Assembly (NCBI RefSeq): GCF_037055355.1
Contig: NZ_CP146350.1
Location: forward strand, 2,069,001 to 2,133,000
Direction: 5' to 3'
Source of the DNA: Streptomyces sp. DG1A-41
GTDB taxonomy: Bacteria > Actinomycetota > Actinomycetes > Streptomycetales > Streptomycetaceae
DNA length: 64,000 bases
Part shown: positions 19,772 through 27,872 of the stretch, one piece after another
Position numbering within the stretch: the first letter of the stretch is position 1
How the letters are laid out: every line of letters begins with the position of its first letter
Notes under the pieces: model-generated
Database searches by the model: none
What the model was told of the DNA's origin: nothing
Seen by the model: only the letters and a program-made list of their open reading frames with translations
Made by a program: the position numbers and the translations under genes

Positions 19772-20638
19772 TCAGCGGTTCTGCGGTGTCCGGGAGCCGC
19801 GGTGCTCCACGGTGCGGCGGGGGCGGAGCCGCAGGCGCTGCGGGTTGTGGGCGGTGTGGGTGTGGGCGGGGATGCCGGGCCTCTGCTCGACGGGAACGAC
19901 CGCGGGCTTGCCCATGACCATCAGCGGGTCGAACATCACCACGACGCCCGCGAGGAGGAGGAAGGCGAGCGGGCCGATCAGCATGGGGGTGAGCAGGGCC
20001 GCGGGCGACTCTCCCGTTGCGGGCTCGGCCGTGCCGTGCAGGTGGACGCTGAGGGCGGCCATGCCGGTGTAGTGCATGCCGCTGACGGCGAGACCCATGA
20101 CGAGGCTGGCGCCCACGCTCCACAGGAAGCCCCGGACCTGGCCGGCCGCCCACAGGGCGGCGGTGGCGGCGGCCATGGCGATCGCGACGGAGATGCCGAC
20201 GGTGAACGTGTTGTACTCCAGCTTCCCGTCCAGGCGCATGCTGGCCATGCCGAGGTAGTGCATCGACGCGATGCCCAGGCCGGTGATGGTGCCGCCTGTG
20301 AACAGGGCCGTTCCGCGGGCTCCCTTGTAGCCGACGATGAAGATCCCGATGCCCACCATCACGATTGCGACGGCCAGGCTCGCGAAGGTCATCGGCTTGT
20401 CGTAGTGGATCGGGGTCCCGCGGACCGTGAACCCCATCATCGCGATGAAGTGCATGGTCCATATGCCGGAGCCGATGGCGGCCGAGCCGAGGACGAGCCA
20501 GCCGGGGCGCCAGGACTGGGCGACGAGCATGGATCTGGTGGTGCAGCGCAGGCCCAGGGCTCCGCCGAGGCAGGCCATGAGGTAGGCCACCAGAGGTGTG
20601 ACCAGGCCGTAGCTGAATCCGTCGACCGTGCCCTGCAT
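19772..20638 (-). CDS. MHYT-domain integral membrane protein
   Basis: 288 residues, about seven TM helices. Three MHYT-type motifs appear: MHFIAMM, MHYLGMA and MHYTGMA. The family is proposed to bind metal through these Met/His pairs and to sense O2, CO or NO. No signalling output domain (GGDEF, EAL, kinase) is attached; the C-terminus is a short basic tail, so it would act through a partner or as a plain sensor. The start ATG 20638 has GGAGGG upstream; longer frames lack an SD. It shares a 286-nt divergent promoter region with the GDPD gene. Confidence 0.9.
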   Translation of the reverse strand: MQGTVDGFSYGLVTPLVAYLMACLGGALGLRCTTRSMLVAQSWRPGWLVLGSAAIGSGIWTMHFIAMMGFTVRGTPIHYDKPMTFASLAVAIVMVGIGIFIVGYKGARGTALFTGGTITGLGIASMHYLGMASMRLDGKLEYNTFTVGISVAIAMAAATAALWAAGQVRGFLWSVGASLVMGLAVSGMHYTGMAALSVHLHGTAEPATGESPAALLTPMLIGPLAFLLLAGVVVMFDPLMVMGKPAVVPVEQRPGIPAHTHTAHNPQRLRLRPRRTVEHRGSRTPQNR

Positions 20639-20815
20639 GCGCGGCTGCCCTCCCCGCCCTTTGCGTCCCGGAATTCCTGATGTGCGCCCCCTCCCAGGAC
20701 CGCAGGAGCGGTCAGGGTGACGCAGTGAGTATGACCCCCACCGGAATGGTCGAACGGCTTTCCGGCAAAGAAACACGTCCTTGCCCCAGTTGTGCGGTAC
20801 CGGTGAGCGCAGTTG

Positions 20816-20837
20816 GGTCATCTCCATTCAACCTGTG
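20816..20837 (+). promoter_or_regulatory. Possible PHO box (two 11-nt direct repeat units)
   Basis: GGTCATCTCCA and TTCAACCTGTG in tandem resemble the 11-nt direct repeats bound by PhoP in Streptomyces. They lie about 90 nt upstream of the phosphodiesterase start. The match is loose; MHYT, transcribed the other way, could equally be the target. Confidence 0.2.
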
Positions 20838-20924
20838 GCCATCCTGTACCCCTCTTGCGTTGACCCTCTGCTGTCACAGTTGAGCTCTCTGTGATGCCGT
20901 GATCGCTCTACGCGAGGAGTACGT

Positions 20925-21797
20925 ATGCACGCGCGCGCTGTTGCCGCCTCGACCACCGCGCTCCTGGGGACCGCCGCCCTCCTGTTCCCCGTCTCCCCGG
21001 CGCGGGCCGCCGGTGGCGGCGGGTTGCCGCTGGTCATCGCGCACCGAGGGGCCTCCGCGTACGCGCCCGAGAACACGCTGGCCGCCGTGGACAAGGCGGC
21101 CGAGCTGGGCATCCGCTGGGTGGAGAACGACGTGCAGCGGACCAGGGACGGTGAGCTCGTCGTCCTCCACGACGACAGCCTGCGGCGCACCACCGACGTC
21201 GAGGAGGTCTTTCCCGACCGGGCTCCCTGGAAGGTGAAGGACTTCACCGCCGCCGAGATCGCCCGTCTCGACGCGGGCAGCTGGTTCGGCCCCGCGTACG
21301 CGGGCGCGCGCGTGCCGACGCTGGAGCAGTTCGTGAACCGCGTCGAGCGCCATCACCAGAAGCTTCTCCTGGAGATCAAGAAGCCGGAGCTGTACCCGGG
21401 CATCGAGCGGCAGACGCTCAAGGTCCTCAGCAACGAGGGCTGGCTGGACCGGTCGCATCTGGCGGGCCGGCTGATCGTGCAGAGCTTCAGCGCGGACAGC
21501 GTGCGGACGGTGCACGAGCTGAAGCCGGCCGTGAAGACCGGCTTCCTGGGCACGCCGCCCGTGTCGGACCTGCCGCTCCTTGCCGGCTTCGCCGACCAGA
21601 TCAATCCCTCGCACGGCTCGCTCTCCACGGCGTACGTCTCCTCCGTCCAGGCGTTCAGCGGACCCCACGGCAGGCCGCTTGAGGTCTTCACCTGGACGGT
21701 CGACGACGCGGCGACGGCCCAGCGGGTCGCCGGGTACGGGGTCGACGGGATCATCACGAACAAGCCGGATGTGGTCCGGGAGGCCGTGGACGGGTGA
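20925..21797 (+). CDS. Secreted glycerophosphodiester phosphodiesterase
   Basis: 290 residues. A signal peptide (MHARAVAASTTALLGTAALL to about Ala29) is followed by a GDPD TIM barrel: VIAHRGASAYAPENT (catalytic His40 and Arg41, metal-ligand Glu49), ENDVQRTRDGELVVLHD (metal ligands and second catalytic His), LLLEIKKPE and FTWTVDD. It releases sn-glycerol-3-phosphate from glycerophosphodiesters outside the cell, a way to gain phosphate or carbon. Start ATG with GAGGAG 8 nt before. Such genes are often in the Pho regulon; a weak PHO-like element lies upstream. ogt follows in the same direction but has its own promoter. Confidence 0.93.
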   Translation: MHARAVAASTTALLGTAALLFPVSPARAAGGGGLPLVIAHRGASAYAPENTLAAVDKAAELGIRWVENDVQRTRDGELVVLHDDSLRRTTDVEEVFPDRAPWKVKDFTAAEIARLDAGSWFGPAYAGARVPTLEQFVNRVERHHQKLLLEIKKPELYPGIERQTLKVLSNEGWLDRSHLAGRLIVQSFSADSVRTVHELKPAVKTGFLGTPPVSDLPLLAGFADQINPSHGSLSTAYVSSVQAFSGPHGRPLEVFTWTVDDAATAQRVAGYGVDGIITNKPDVVREAVDG

Positions 21798-21841
21798 GGC
21801 AGGCCGGCTGCCGGTGGGCGGTCCGTCCGGTCGGGGCGGCA

Positions 21842-21864
21842 TTGTCAGTGGCGGGTCGTACGGT
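21842..21864 (+). promoter_or_regulatory. RecA-independent DNA-damage promoter of ogt (leaderless)
   Basis: TTGTCAGTG (21842-21850), N8, TACGGT (21859-21864), followed after 6 nt by ATG 21871. Exact match to the RecA-NDp pattern. Confidence 0.85.
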
Positions 21865-21870
21865 GGGCGC

Positions 21871-22425
21871 ATGGACAGCCATGGGCAGGTTGAGCAGCGG
21901 GGCGTGTGGGGCGTCGTCGACAGCGACATCGGCCCGCTGTTGCTGGCGGCGACCCGCGAGGGCCTGGTGAGCGTGGTGTTCCACGCCACGGACGCGGTGC
22001 GGGACCGGGCGGTCGAGCGGCTGGCGTCACGGCTCGGCGCCGAGCCCGTCGAGGCGCCCGGCTCCCCGCTGCTGGCCGACGCTATACGCCAGGTCGCGGC
22101 GTACTTGGCGGGTGGGCGCCGGGACTTCGACCTGCCGCTGGACTGGTCGCTGACCTCCGGTTTCAACCGGGAGGTCCTGCGCGAGCTGGCTTCCGGTGTG
22201 CCGTACGGCACGGTCGTCGGGTACGGCGATCTGGCCCGGCGGGTCGGCCAGCCGGGCGCCGCCCAGGCCGTGGGCATGGCGATGGGCGCCAACCCGCTGC
22301 CGGTGGTGGTGCCCTGTCACCGGGTCGTCGAGAGCGGCGGCGGCATCGGGGGCTTCGGGGGCGGGATGGAGACCAAGCGGAAGCTGCTCGCCCTCGAAGG
22401 GGTGCTGCCCGAGCCGCTGTTCTGA
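21871..22425 (+). CDS. ogt: Methylated-DNA--protein-cysteine methyltransferase (Ogt type)
   Basis: 184 residues. A suicide enzyme that moves the alkyl group of O6-alkylguanine or O4-alkylthymine onto its own cysteine. The active-site motif VPCHRV gives Cys149. Before it come the HTH-like VPYGTVVGYGDLARRVGQPGAAQAVG (with the arginine finger) and after it GGIGGFGGGMETKRKLLALEG. The start ATG 21871 lies 6 nt behind a -10 box, so the mRNA is probably leaderless. The promoter is of the same damage-induced class as uvrA and uvrB, consistent with repair on the same signal. Convergent with the VOC gene. Confidence 0.95.
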   Translation: MDSHGQVEQRGVWGVVDSDIGPLLLAATREGLVSVVFHATDAVRDRAVERLASRLGAEPVEAPGSPLLADAIRQVAAYLAGGRRDFDLPLDWSLTSGFNREVLRELASGVPYGTVVGYGDLARRVGQPGAAQAVGMAMGANPLPVVVPCHRVVESGGGIGGFGGGMETKRKLLALEGVLPEPLF

Positions 22426-22436
22426 GACCGGGCTGG

Positions 22437-22865
22437 TCAGTCGTAGTGCCGCGCCTCGAAGACGTTGCCGTCCGGGTCGCGGAAGTAGAAGCTGCGCGTG
22501 GCCTTGCCCCGGGCTCCGAAGGAGTCGTACGAGAGGTCCGACACCGGTACGGAGCGTTCCTCCAGGCGGCTGAGAAGGGCGTCGAAGTCGCCCCGGTGCA
22601 GTGACAGGCAGACGTGGTTGACGGGGTGCCCCGCGCTGTCGGCGGCGCCGGGCAGCATCGTCATGCGTTCCGCGAAGGTCAGCGGCATGAGGTCGAGGAT
22701 GGTCTCGTCGTTGACGCGTATGGAGGGGAACGGCACCGCACCGGCGGCGAACTCGGTGAGCCGGATCGTCTCCAGGCCGACGGCCTTCTCGTAGAAGTCG
22801 GCGGCGGCGACCGGGTCGCGCACCCAGAGGACGACGTGGTCGAGTCGTGGTGTGTTGTCCGTCAT
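22437..22865 (-). CDS. VOC family protein (glyoxalase/dioxygenase fold)
   Basis: 142 residues. One vicinal-oxygen-chelate module in two beta-alpha-beta-beta-beta halves: LDHVVLWVRDPVAAADFYEKAVGL with the first metal His, HPVNHVCLSLHRGDFDALLSRLEE with the second, and SFYFRDPDGNVFEARHYD ending with the metal-ligand Glu. That set suits a metal-dependent lyase, isomerase or resistance protein; the substrate is not predictable. The start is ATG 22865 (MTDNTPRLDHV); a longer frame to 22901 lacks an SD. It converges on ogt with an 11-nt gap and no hairpin. Confidence 0.85.
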   Translation of the reverse strand: MTDNTPRLDHVVLWVRDPVAAADFYEKAVGLETIRLTEFAAGAVPFPSIRVNDETILDLMPLTFAERMTMLPGAADSAGHPVNHVCLSLHRGDFDALLSRLEERSVPVSDLSYDSFGARGKATRSFYFRDPDGNVFEARHYD

Positions 22866-22964
22866 GCACCCCAGGCTGGTGACGTCGTCGACAGCCCGCA
22901 AGGGTTTGGCCCGGCGCGCCGCCCGCCAGAGATGAGGGAAGACCGACCGACAGGAGGCAGGCGC

Positions 22965-23873
22965 GTGGTGCTGGTGGTGTCAGAAGAAGTGCGGGAGGCG
23001 ATCGACGCACGTCGGCCCGTGGTGGCCCTGGAGTCCACGATCATCGCCCACGGGCTGCCGCGGCCGCGCAATCTCCAGGTGGCGCTGGAGCTGGAGACGG
23101 CCGTGCGGCATGCGGGCGCGGTGCCCGCGACGATCGCCGTGCTCGACGGGCGACCCCATGTCGGGCTGGACAAGGAGCAACTGGAGCGGGTCGCGAACGA
23201 GGACGGCATCCGCAAGCTGGGCCACCGCGACCTGCCGCTCGCGACGGCCTCCGGGGCGAGCGGGGCGACCACGGTGTCGGCGACGGCGCTGCTGGCGGCG
23301 CTGGCGGGCGTGCGCGTGTTCGCCACGGGTGGACTCGGCGGGGTGCACCGGGAGTGGACGGTGACCCAGGACGAGTCGGCCGACCTGGGGCTGCTGGCGC
23401 GGACGCGGATCACCGTGGTGTGCGCCGGGGTGAAGTCGATCCTGGACGTGCCGGCGACCTTGCAGCGGCTGGAGACGCTAGGTGTCGCGGTGGCCGGTTA
23501 CGGCACCGACCGGTTCCCCGGCTTCTATCTGTCCGACTCGGGGCATCCGGCCGACTGGACGCTGCGGACGCCGGAGCAGGTGGCGGGCGTGATGCGGGCC
23601 CAGGACGCCCTCGCCGGGCCGGAGTCGGCGCTGATCGTCGCCAATCCCGTCCCCGAGGCGGAGCAACTCGATCCGGAGTTGCACGCGCGCGTGCTCGCGG
23701 ACGCGCTGCACGCGTGCGAGCAGGAGGGAATCACCGGCCAGGCCGTCACGCCCTTCCTGCTCGACTACCTCGTACGGCACACCGACGGCGCCTCCCTGAG
23801 CGCCAACCTGGCGGCGGTCCGCGGCAACGTACGCCTGGCGGCGCGGATCGCGGCGGCCTGGGCACGGGGATGA
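22965..23873 (+). CDS. psuG: Pseudouridine-5'-phosphate glycosidase
   Basis: 302 residues. PsuG splits pseudouridine 5'-phosphate to uracil and ribose 5-phosphate using Mn2+, by Lys-ribose chemistry. Visible: VVALESTIIAHGLPRPRNLQ (substrate Glu), HVGLDKEQLERVA, the catalytic-Lys block RKLGHRDLPLA, TTVSATALLAA, VFATGGLGGVHR, VCAGVKSILDVP and AVAGYGTDRFPGFY. The start is GTG 22965 with AGGAGG 7 nt before. It overlaps the kinase by ATGA, so psuG-psuK is a coupled pseudouridine-salvage operon. Free uracil would enter pyrimidine salvage. Confidence 0.95.
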   Translation: MVLVVSEEVREAIDARRPVVALESTIIAHGLPRPRNLQVALELETAVRHAGAVPATIAVLDGRPHVGLDKEQLERVANEDGIRKLGHRDLPLATASGASGATTVSATALLAALAGVRVFATGGLGGVHREWTVTQDESADLGLLARTRITVVCAGVKSILDVPATLQRLETLGVAVAGYGTDRFPGFYLSDSGHPADWTLRTPEQVAGVMRAQDALAGPESALIVANPVPEAEQLDPELHARVLADALHACEQEGITGQAVTPFLLDYLVRHTDGASLSANLAAVRGNVRLAARIAAAWARG

Positions 23874-24970
23874 CCGGGGCCGGGGCCGACCGCGGTGCGG
23901 TGGGCAGAGCTGACTCGGCAGGGAGCGGAGCCGGCCCATCGGAGGTGGCAGCGGGCTCGGCGAGGGGCGGGACGCGCTCGGCGGAGAGCGGAGTTGGCCC
24001 GCCGGAGGTCCCAGTGGGCTCGACGGGGATTGGAACCGCCCCGTCGGAAGTCGCTGCGCGCTCGGCGGCGGGCGGCGTGCTGCTGGTCGTCGGGGACGTC
24101 ATCACCGACGTCGTCGCGCGGCACGAGGGGCCGCTCGCGGCCGGTACGGACACGGCTGCCTCGATCCGGACGGTGCCGGGCGGGGCGGGCGCCAACGTGG
24201 CGTGCTGGGCCGCGCACCGGGGCGCGGCGGAGGTGCGGCTGCTCGGGCGCGTGGGTGCGGAGGCCGCAGCCTGGCACGAGCGTGAGCTGGTGGCCCACGG
24301 CGTGCGTCCGCAGCTCGTCGTCGACCCGCGGGCGCCGACCGGCACGGTGATCTGCCTGGTGGACGGGGGTGCTTCGGCGGAGCGGACGTTCCTCACCGAC
24401 AGCGGCGCGTCGTTGCGGCTCGAACCCGCCGACTGGTCGGACGCGCTGCTCGACGGCGTGGCCCGGCTGCACCTGTCTGGCTACCTCCTGTTCTCCGAAC
24501 CGAGTCGCGCCCTGGTGACGGTGGCAATTCAAGCCGCACGCGCACGTGGCGTGCCGGTGAGTCTGGACCCCGCGTCGGCCGGTTTCCTCGGGGAGCTGGG
24601 CGCCGGGCGTTCCCTCGCGATCGTCGAGGGCGTGGACATACTGCTGCCCAGCCGGGACGAGGCGTGTCTGCTGACGGGGCTGACCGACGCGGCCGAGGCG
24701 GCGGCCGAGCTGAGCCTGCGTGTTCCGCTGGTGGTCGCCAAGCAGGGGCACGAAGGGGCGCTCGTGGCCCGCTCGGGGAAGGTGTGCGCCCGTGTCCCCG
24801 CCGTACCGGCGACGCCGCGGGACACCACGGGCGCCGGTGACGCCTTCACCGGCGCGTTCCTCGCCGCCGTGCTCGCGGGTGCCGGGCCGGAGGAGGCGGC
24901 GGCGGAGGGCTGCCGGGCGGGTGCGAGGGCGGTGGAACGGGTGGGCGGCAGACCGCCTCTGCCCCGCTGA
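23870..24970 (+). CDS. PfkB-family kinase, probable pseudouridine kinase
   Basis: 366 residues. From about residue 67 it is a PfkB kinase: VLLVVGDVITDVVARHEG, TVPGGAGANVACWAAHRG, GRVGAEAAAWHERELV, LLPSRDEACLLTG and the C-terminal signature DTTGAGDAFTGAFLA with catalytic Asp. Its overlap with psuG points to phosphorylation of pseudouridine to the PsuG substrate. The first 66 residues are unusual: low-complexity Ser/Gly/Glu text made of imperfect copies of a GPSEVAAGSARGG-like unit, absent from ordinary members. The real start may be later, but ATG 23870 overlapping the psuG TGA is the natural coupled start. Confidence 0.85.
   Translation: MTGAGADRGAVGRADSAGSGAGPSEVAAGSARGGTRSAESGVGPPEVPVGSTGIGTAPSEVAARSAAGGVLLVVGDVITDVVARHEGPLAAGTDTAASIRTVPGGAGANVACWAAHRGAAEVRLLGRVGAEAAAWHERELVAHGVRPQLVVDPRAPTGTVICLVDGGASAERTFLTDSGASLRLEPADWSDALLDGVARLHLSGYLLFSEPSRALVTVAIQAARARGVPVSLDPASAGFLGELGAGRSLAIVEGVDILLPSRDEACLLTGLTDAAEAAAELSLRVPLVVAKQGHEGALVARSGKVCARVPAVPATPRDTTGAGDAFTGAFLAAVLAGAGPEEAAAEGCRAGARAVERVGGRPPLPR
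23915..24068 (+). repeat. Imperfect tandem repeats encoding the kinase N-terminal extension
   Basis: About three imperfect copies of roughly 48-54 nt, each encoding a (G)PSEV-(A/P)-(A)GS-type segment. They read in frame into the PfkB domain. Confidence 0.5.
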
Positions 24971-24995
24971 TGCCCGGCGCCCCGCACCACCCTGG

Positions 24996-25787
24996 CTACT
25001 GCTTGCGCCCCCACGCCGAGATCATCGGAGCCGTCGTCAGATCAAGGGCGCCGGAGGTGACGTTCGCGAGATGCCGGTCGATGTCCTGGTCCGTGGCGAG
25101 GCCCGCGGTGACCAGCTGGTCGCGGATCTGACGAATCGTGACGGACTCCAGGGCGGCGCAGGCCGGCGAGGCGACGGGGAAGTAGGCGTCGGCGTGCACG
25201 CGGGTCAGGCCGGCCTCCCGGAGCAGCCGCGGCAGGGTGCGGCCGCAGGGCAGGCCGGTCCCTCGGTCGGCGAGCAGTCTGCGGAAGCCGTGCCGCAGCC
25301 GGTTCGCGAGCTGCTGCTCGGGGCCGTACTCGTCGGGGCAGAGCAACGGCTGAAGGGCGGGGTCGGCGTCCTCGACCAGGATGCGACCGCCAGGGCGCAG
25401 CGCCTGGACCATGGAGCGCAAAGCCCGTGCCCGGTCGGTCACGTGGCCGAAGGCAAGTCGGGCGTGCACCAGGTCGAAGCCCTCCCCCGGCGGCTCCTGG
25501 GCGCCGAGGTCGTGCACGCGCACCTCGACGGGCGGCCGGGCGGCGGCGAGCCGTGAGGTGTCGGTGTCGGTCGCGACGACGCGTCCGGTCGGGCCGACCT
25601 TCTTCGCCAGCCAGGACACCACGGAGGTGCCGTCGGCACCGACCTCCCAGCACCGCCAGCCGGATCCGATGCCGAGTGCTTCGAGATGCCGGAACGTCGT
25701 GGGGTCGAAGAGAGCGGCGAAGGCGCTGAAGTGCTCTGCCGCCTCGGTCTGCCGGTTGTCGAGGAGGTACCCATCGGTTCGCGTCAT
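24996..25787 (-). CDS. Class I SAM-dependent methyltransferase
   Basis: 263 residues. Rossmann-type methyltransferase: WRCWEVGADGTSVVSWLAKKVG is motif I (in place of the usual VLEVGAGxG), VVATDTDTSRL is the acidic loop end holding the ribose, FDLVHARLAFGHV is motif II/III and LRPGGRILVEDADP is the post-motif. A C-terminal DIDRHLANVTSGALDLTTAPMISAWGRK is typical of small-molecule methyltransferases in Streptomyces; the substrate is unknown. ATG 25787 is taken because it begins the conserved MTRTDGYLLDNRQTEAAEHF. Its upstream region contains a short tandem-repeat patch. Confidence 0.85.
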   Translation of the reverse strand: MTRTDGYLLDNRQTEAAEHFSAFAALFDPTTFRHLEALGIGSGWRCWEVGADGTSVVSWLAKKVGPTGRVVATDTDTSRLAAARPPVEVRVHDLGAQEPPGEGFDLVHARLAFGHVTDRARALRSMVQALRPGGRILVEDADPALQPLLCPDEYGPEQQLANRLRHGFRRLLADRGTGLPCGRTLPRLLREAGLTRVHADAYFPVASPACAALESVTIRQIRDQLVTAGLATDQDIDRHLANVTSGALDLTTAPMISAWGRKQ

Positions 25788-26145
25788 GCCGCGATCATCC
25801 CATTTATACGACTTGTCCGGCACGGTCGACGCTCCGGTACCGAGAGTCGGCCCGGTACCGAGCCGGCCCGGCACGAAGAGTCAACCCGACACGGAGAGTC
25901 GCCCCGGCACGAAGGGTCGACGCTCCCGTACGGAGAACCGCACGGCCCCGGCACGCGTCGACGTCTCGGGGAGGCGGACCCTGCGGCAGCCCTTTTCGGT
26001 CGCGGCCGGGAACGACTTCGTCCACAGCCGGGAACAAAGCGGAACGAGCCGTTTCCACAGGCTTACTCGCAGCTCACGTCGGCCTGGCAGACTGACGAGC
26101 CAAGGCGCGGGAACGGCGCGCGGAGCTCCACGCAAGGAGATGCAG
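25788..26145. other. Intergenic region between methyltransferase and corA
   Basis: 358 nt, divergent promoter area. It holds the 16-19-bp repeat array 25832-25920, then a moderately GC-rich stretch with two DnaA-box-like sequences (around 26018 and 26052) that I do not consider functional. The AAGGAG SD of corA is at 26134-26139. Confidence 0.4.
25832..25920. repeat. Degenerate 16-19-bp tandem repeat array
   Basis: About five units of the form CCCGGCACGAAGAGTCAA; the last three (from 25867) are exactly 18 bp apart. No coding capacity was recognised. Confidence 0.7.
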
Positions 26146-27273
26146 ATGTCCATGGCAGGGAATCTGCGGAAGGTCACGAGCCTCGGTGGGGTCGGCGGCC
26201 TGCGCAAGGTGGCTCGGCTGGCTCGGCGGCGCCCGCGCGTCGACCTGAGTCACCCGGCCCGCTCCCCGCTCGGCTCCTCCGTGGTGAACTGCGTGACGTA
26301 CCGGGACGGTGTCCGCACCGCCGCGCGCGGCGATCTGGTGGACGCCGTGGAGTCGGTACGCAAGAAGGGTGAGGGCTTCGTCTGGCTCGGCCTGCACGAG
26401 CCGACCGACCAGGAGTTCGCGGGCATCGCCGAGCTCTTCGACCTGCACCCCCTGGCCGTGGAGGACGCCGTCGAGGCCCACCAGCGCCCCAAGCTGGAGC
26501 GCTATGGCGAGACGCTCTTCACGGTGTTCAAAACGGTCTGCTACGTCGAGCACGAGGAACTCACGGCCACCAGCGAAGTGGTGAACACCGGCGAGATCAT
26601 GGTCTTCGTCGGCAAGGACTTCGTGATCACGGTGCGGCACGGCCGGCACGGCTCGCTGGGCCCGCTGCGCGAGGAACTGGAGTCCGACCCCGGCCAGCTG
26701 GCCAAGGGCCCGTCCGCGGTGCTGCACGCGATCGCGGACCACGTGGTGGACGACTACCTGACCGTCACGGACTCGGTACAGGCGGACATCGACCAGGTCG
26801 AGACGGACGTGTTCGCGGAGACGGGCGCGCGGGTGGACCCGGGACGCATCTACCAGCTCAAGCGTGAACTCCTCGAGCTGAAGCGGGCAGTGGTGCCGCT
26901 CAGCCGGCCGCTGGAGGATCTCGCCACCCGGCCGATCCGGGCGGTCGACCCGGAGATACAGGCGTACTTCCGCGACGTCTCGGACCACCTGCTGCGGGCG
27001 AAGGAACAGATCGCCGCCTTCGACGAACTGCTCAACTCCATCCTCCAGGCACACCTCGCGCAGGTCACGGTCGCCCAGAACGAGGACATGCGGAAGATCA
27101 CGGCATGGGCCGCGATCATCGCCGTGCCGACGATGGTCTGCGGGGTGTACGGCATGAACTTCGACCACATGCCGGAACTGCACTGGCGATACGGCTACGG
27201 CATGGTCATCGGCGTCATATCCGTCGCGTGCCTGACGCTGTACCGGGGCTTCCGGCGCAGCGGCTGGCTCTGA
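26146..27273 (+). CDS. corA: CorA family magnesium/cobalt transport protein
   Basis: 375 residues. A large cytoplasmic N-terminal funnel (about 1-310) includes FVWLGLHEPTDQEFAGIAELFDLHPLAVEDAVE and HQRPKLERYGETLFTVFKT. A long stalk helix follows, then two TM helices with the CorA signature YGMNF (Gly336, Met337, Asn338) at the pore mouth and loop residues MPELHW. CorA pentamers let Mg2+ (also Co2+ or Ni2+) flow inward and close when internal Mg2+ is high. The ATG at 26146 is preferred because AAGGAG sits 6 nt before it; ATG 26140 or 26152 would be poorly spaced. It converges on the CBS gene with a 42-nt gap. Confidence 0.95.
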   Translation: MSMAGNLRKVTSLGGVGGLRKVARLARRRPRVDLSHPARSPLGSSVVNCVTYRDGVRTAARGDLVDAVESVRKKGEGFVWLGLHEPTDQEFAGIAELFDLHPLAVEDAVEAHQRPKLERYGETLFTVFKTVCYVEHEELTATSEVVNTGEIMVFVGKDFVITVRHGRHGSLGPLREELESDPGQLAKGPSAVLHAIADHVVDDYLTVTDSVQADIDQVETDVFAETGARVDPGRIYQLKRELLELKRAVVPLSRPLEDLATRPIRAVDPEIQAYFRDVSDHLLRAKEQIAAFDELLNSILQAHLAQVTVAQNEDMRKITAWAAIIAVPTMVCGVYGMNFDHMPELHWRYGYGMVIGVISVACLTLYRGFRRSGWL

Positions 27274-27315
27274 CGACGACCGTGACCTGCGGGGGCACGG
27301 TGAGGTGAGGCGCGG

Positions 27316-27744
27316 TCAGCGCGGGCTGGTCCTGGCGTAGACGCTCTCGGCCCAGGAGGCGATCTGGTCGTCCGCCAGATGCCGGGCCAGGTCGGATTCG
27401 CTGATCATGCCGACCAGGCGCTTGTCCTGGATGACGGGCAGCCGACGGATCTGGTGCTCCTGCATCTCGTGGAGCACCTCACCGACATCGGCGTCCGCGT
27501 CGATCCAGCGAGGGGTGCCCTTGGCCATCTCGCCCGCGGTGACCTTGGCGGGATCGCGGCCCAAGGCGACGCAGCCGACGACGATGTCGCGGTCGGTGAG
27601 GATTCCGCAGAGCCGCTCGTTCTCGTCGCTGATGGGCAGGGCGCCGACGTTCAGTTCACGCATGAGCTGGGCCGCGCGGTCGAGGGTTTCGTGGGCGGGG
27701 ATCCACTGGGCGCCGCGGTGCATGATGTCTCGGGCGGTGGTCAT
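27316..27744 (-). CDS. CBS-domain pair protein
   Basis: 142 residues made almost entirely of two CBS motifs: ARDIMHRGAQWIPAHETLDRAA with LCGILTDRDIVVG, and GTPRWIDADADVGEVLHEM with RLVGMISESDLARHL. CBS pairs bind adenosyl ligands (AMP, ATP, NAD, SAM) and act as energy sensors. Stand-alone pairs of this size are common in Streptomyces and are often stress- or hypoxia-linked. Start ATG 27744 with GGGAGG upstream. No partner enzyme is adjacent, so the target is unknown. Confidence 0.92.
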   Translation of the reverse strand: MTTARDIMHRGAQWIPAHETLDRAAQLMRELNVGALPISDENERLCGILTDRDIVVGCVALGRDPAKVTAGEMAKGTPRWIDADADVGEVLHEMQEHQIRRLPVIQDKRLVGMISESDLARHLADDQIASWAESVYARTSPR

Positions 27745-27872
27745 GGAGTACCTCCCGGTGCCGGACGGCCGGCGCGGCGCGGGAGGCACCGCGAGTCCCG
27801 GCGCCTTTCATTCTCGCCGCGCCACCCGGCGCCCGCACACGGGACGGCGCCCCCGGGCCGACCGACAGCGGC

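Noticed and set aside
26015-26062. Two DnaA-box-like sequences (TCGTCCACA and GTTTCCACA)
   Set aside because: Only two, with one and two mismatches, no AT-rich unwinding element and no dnaA/dnaN neighbours; not an origin.
27274-27315. Possible hairpin between corA and the CBS gene
   Set aside because: The stem is short with internal mismatches; not strong enough to call a terminator.
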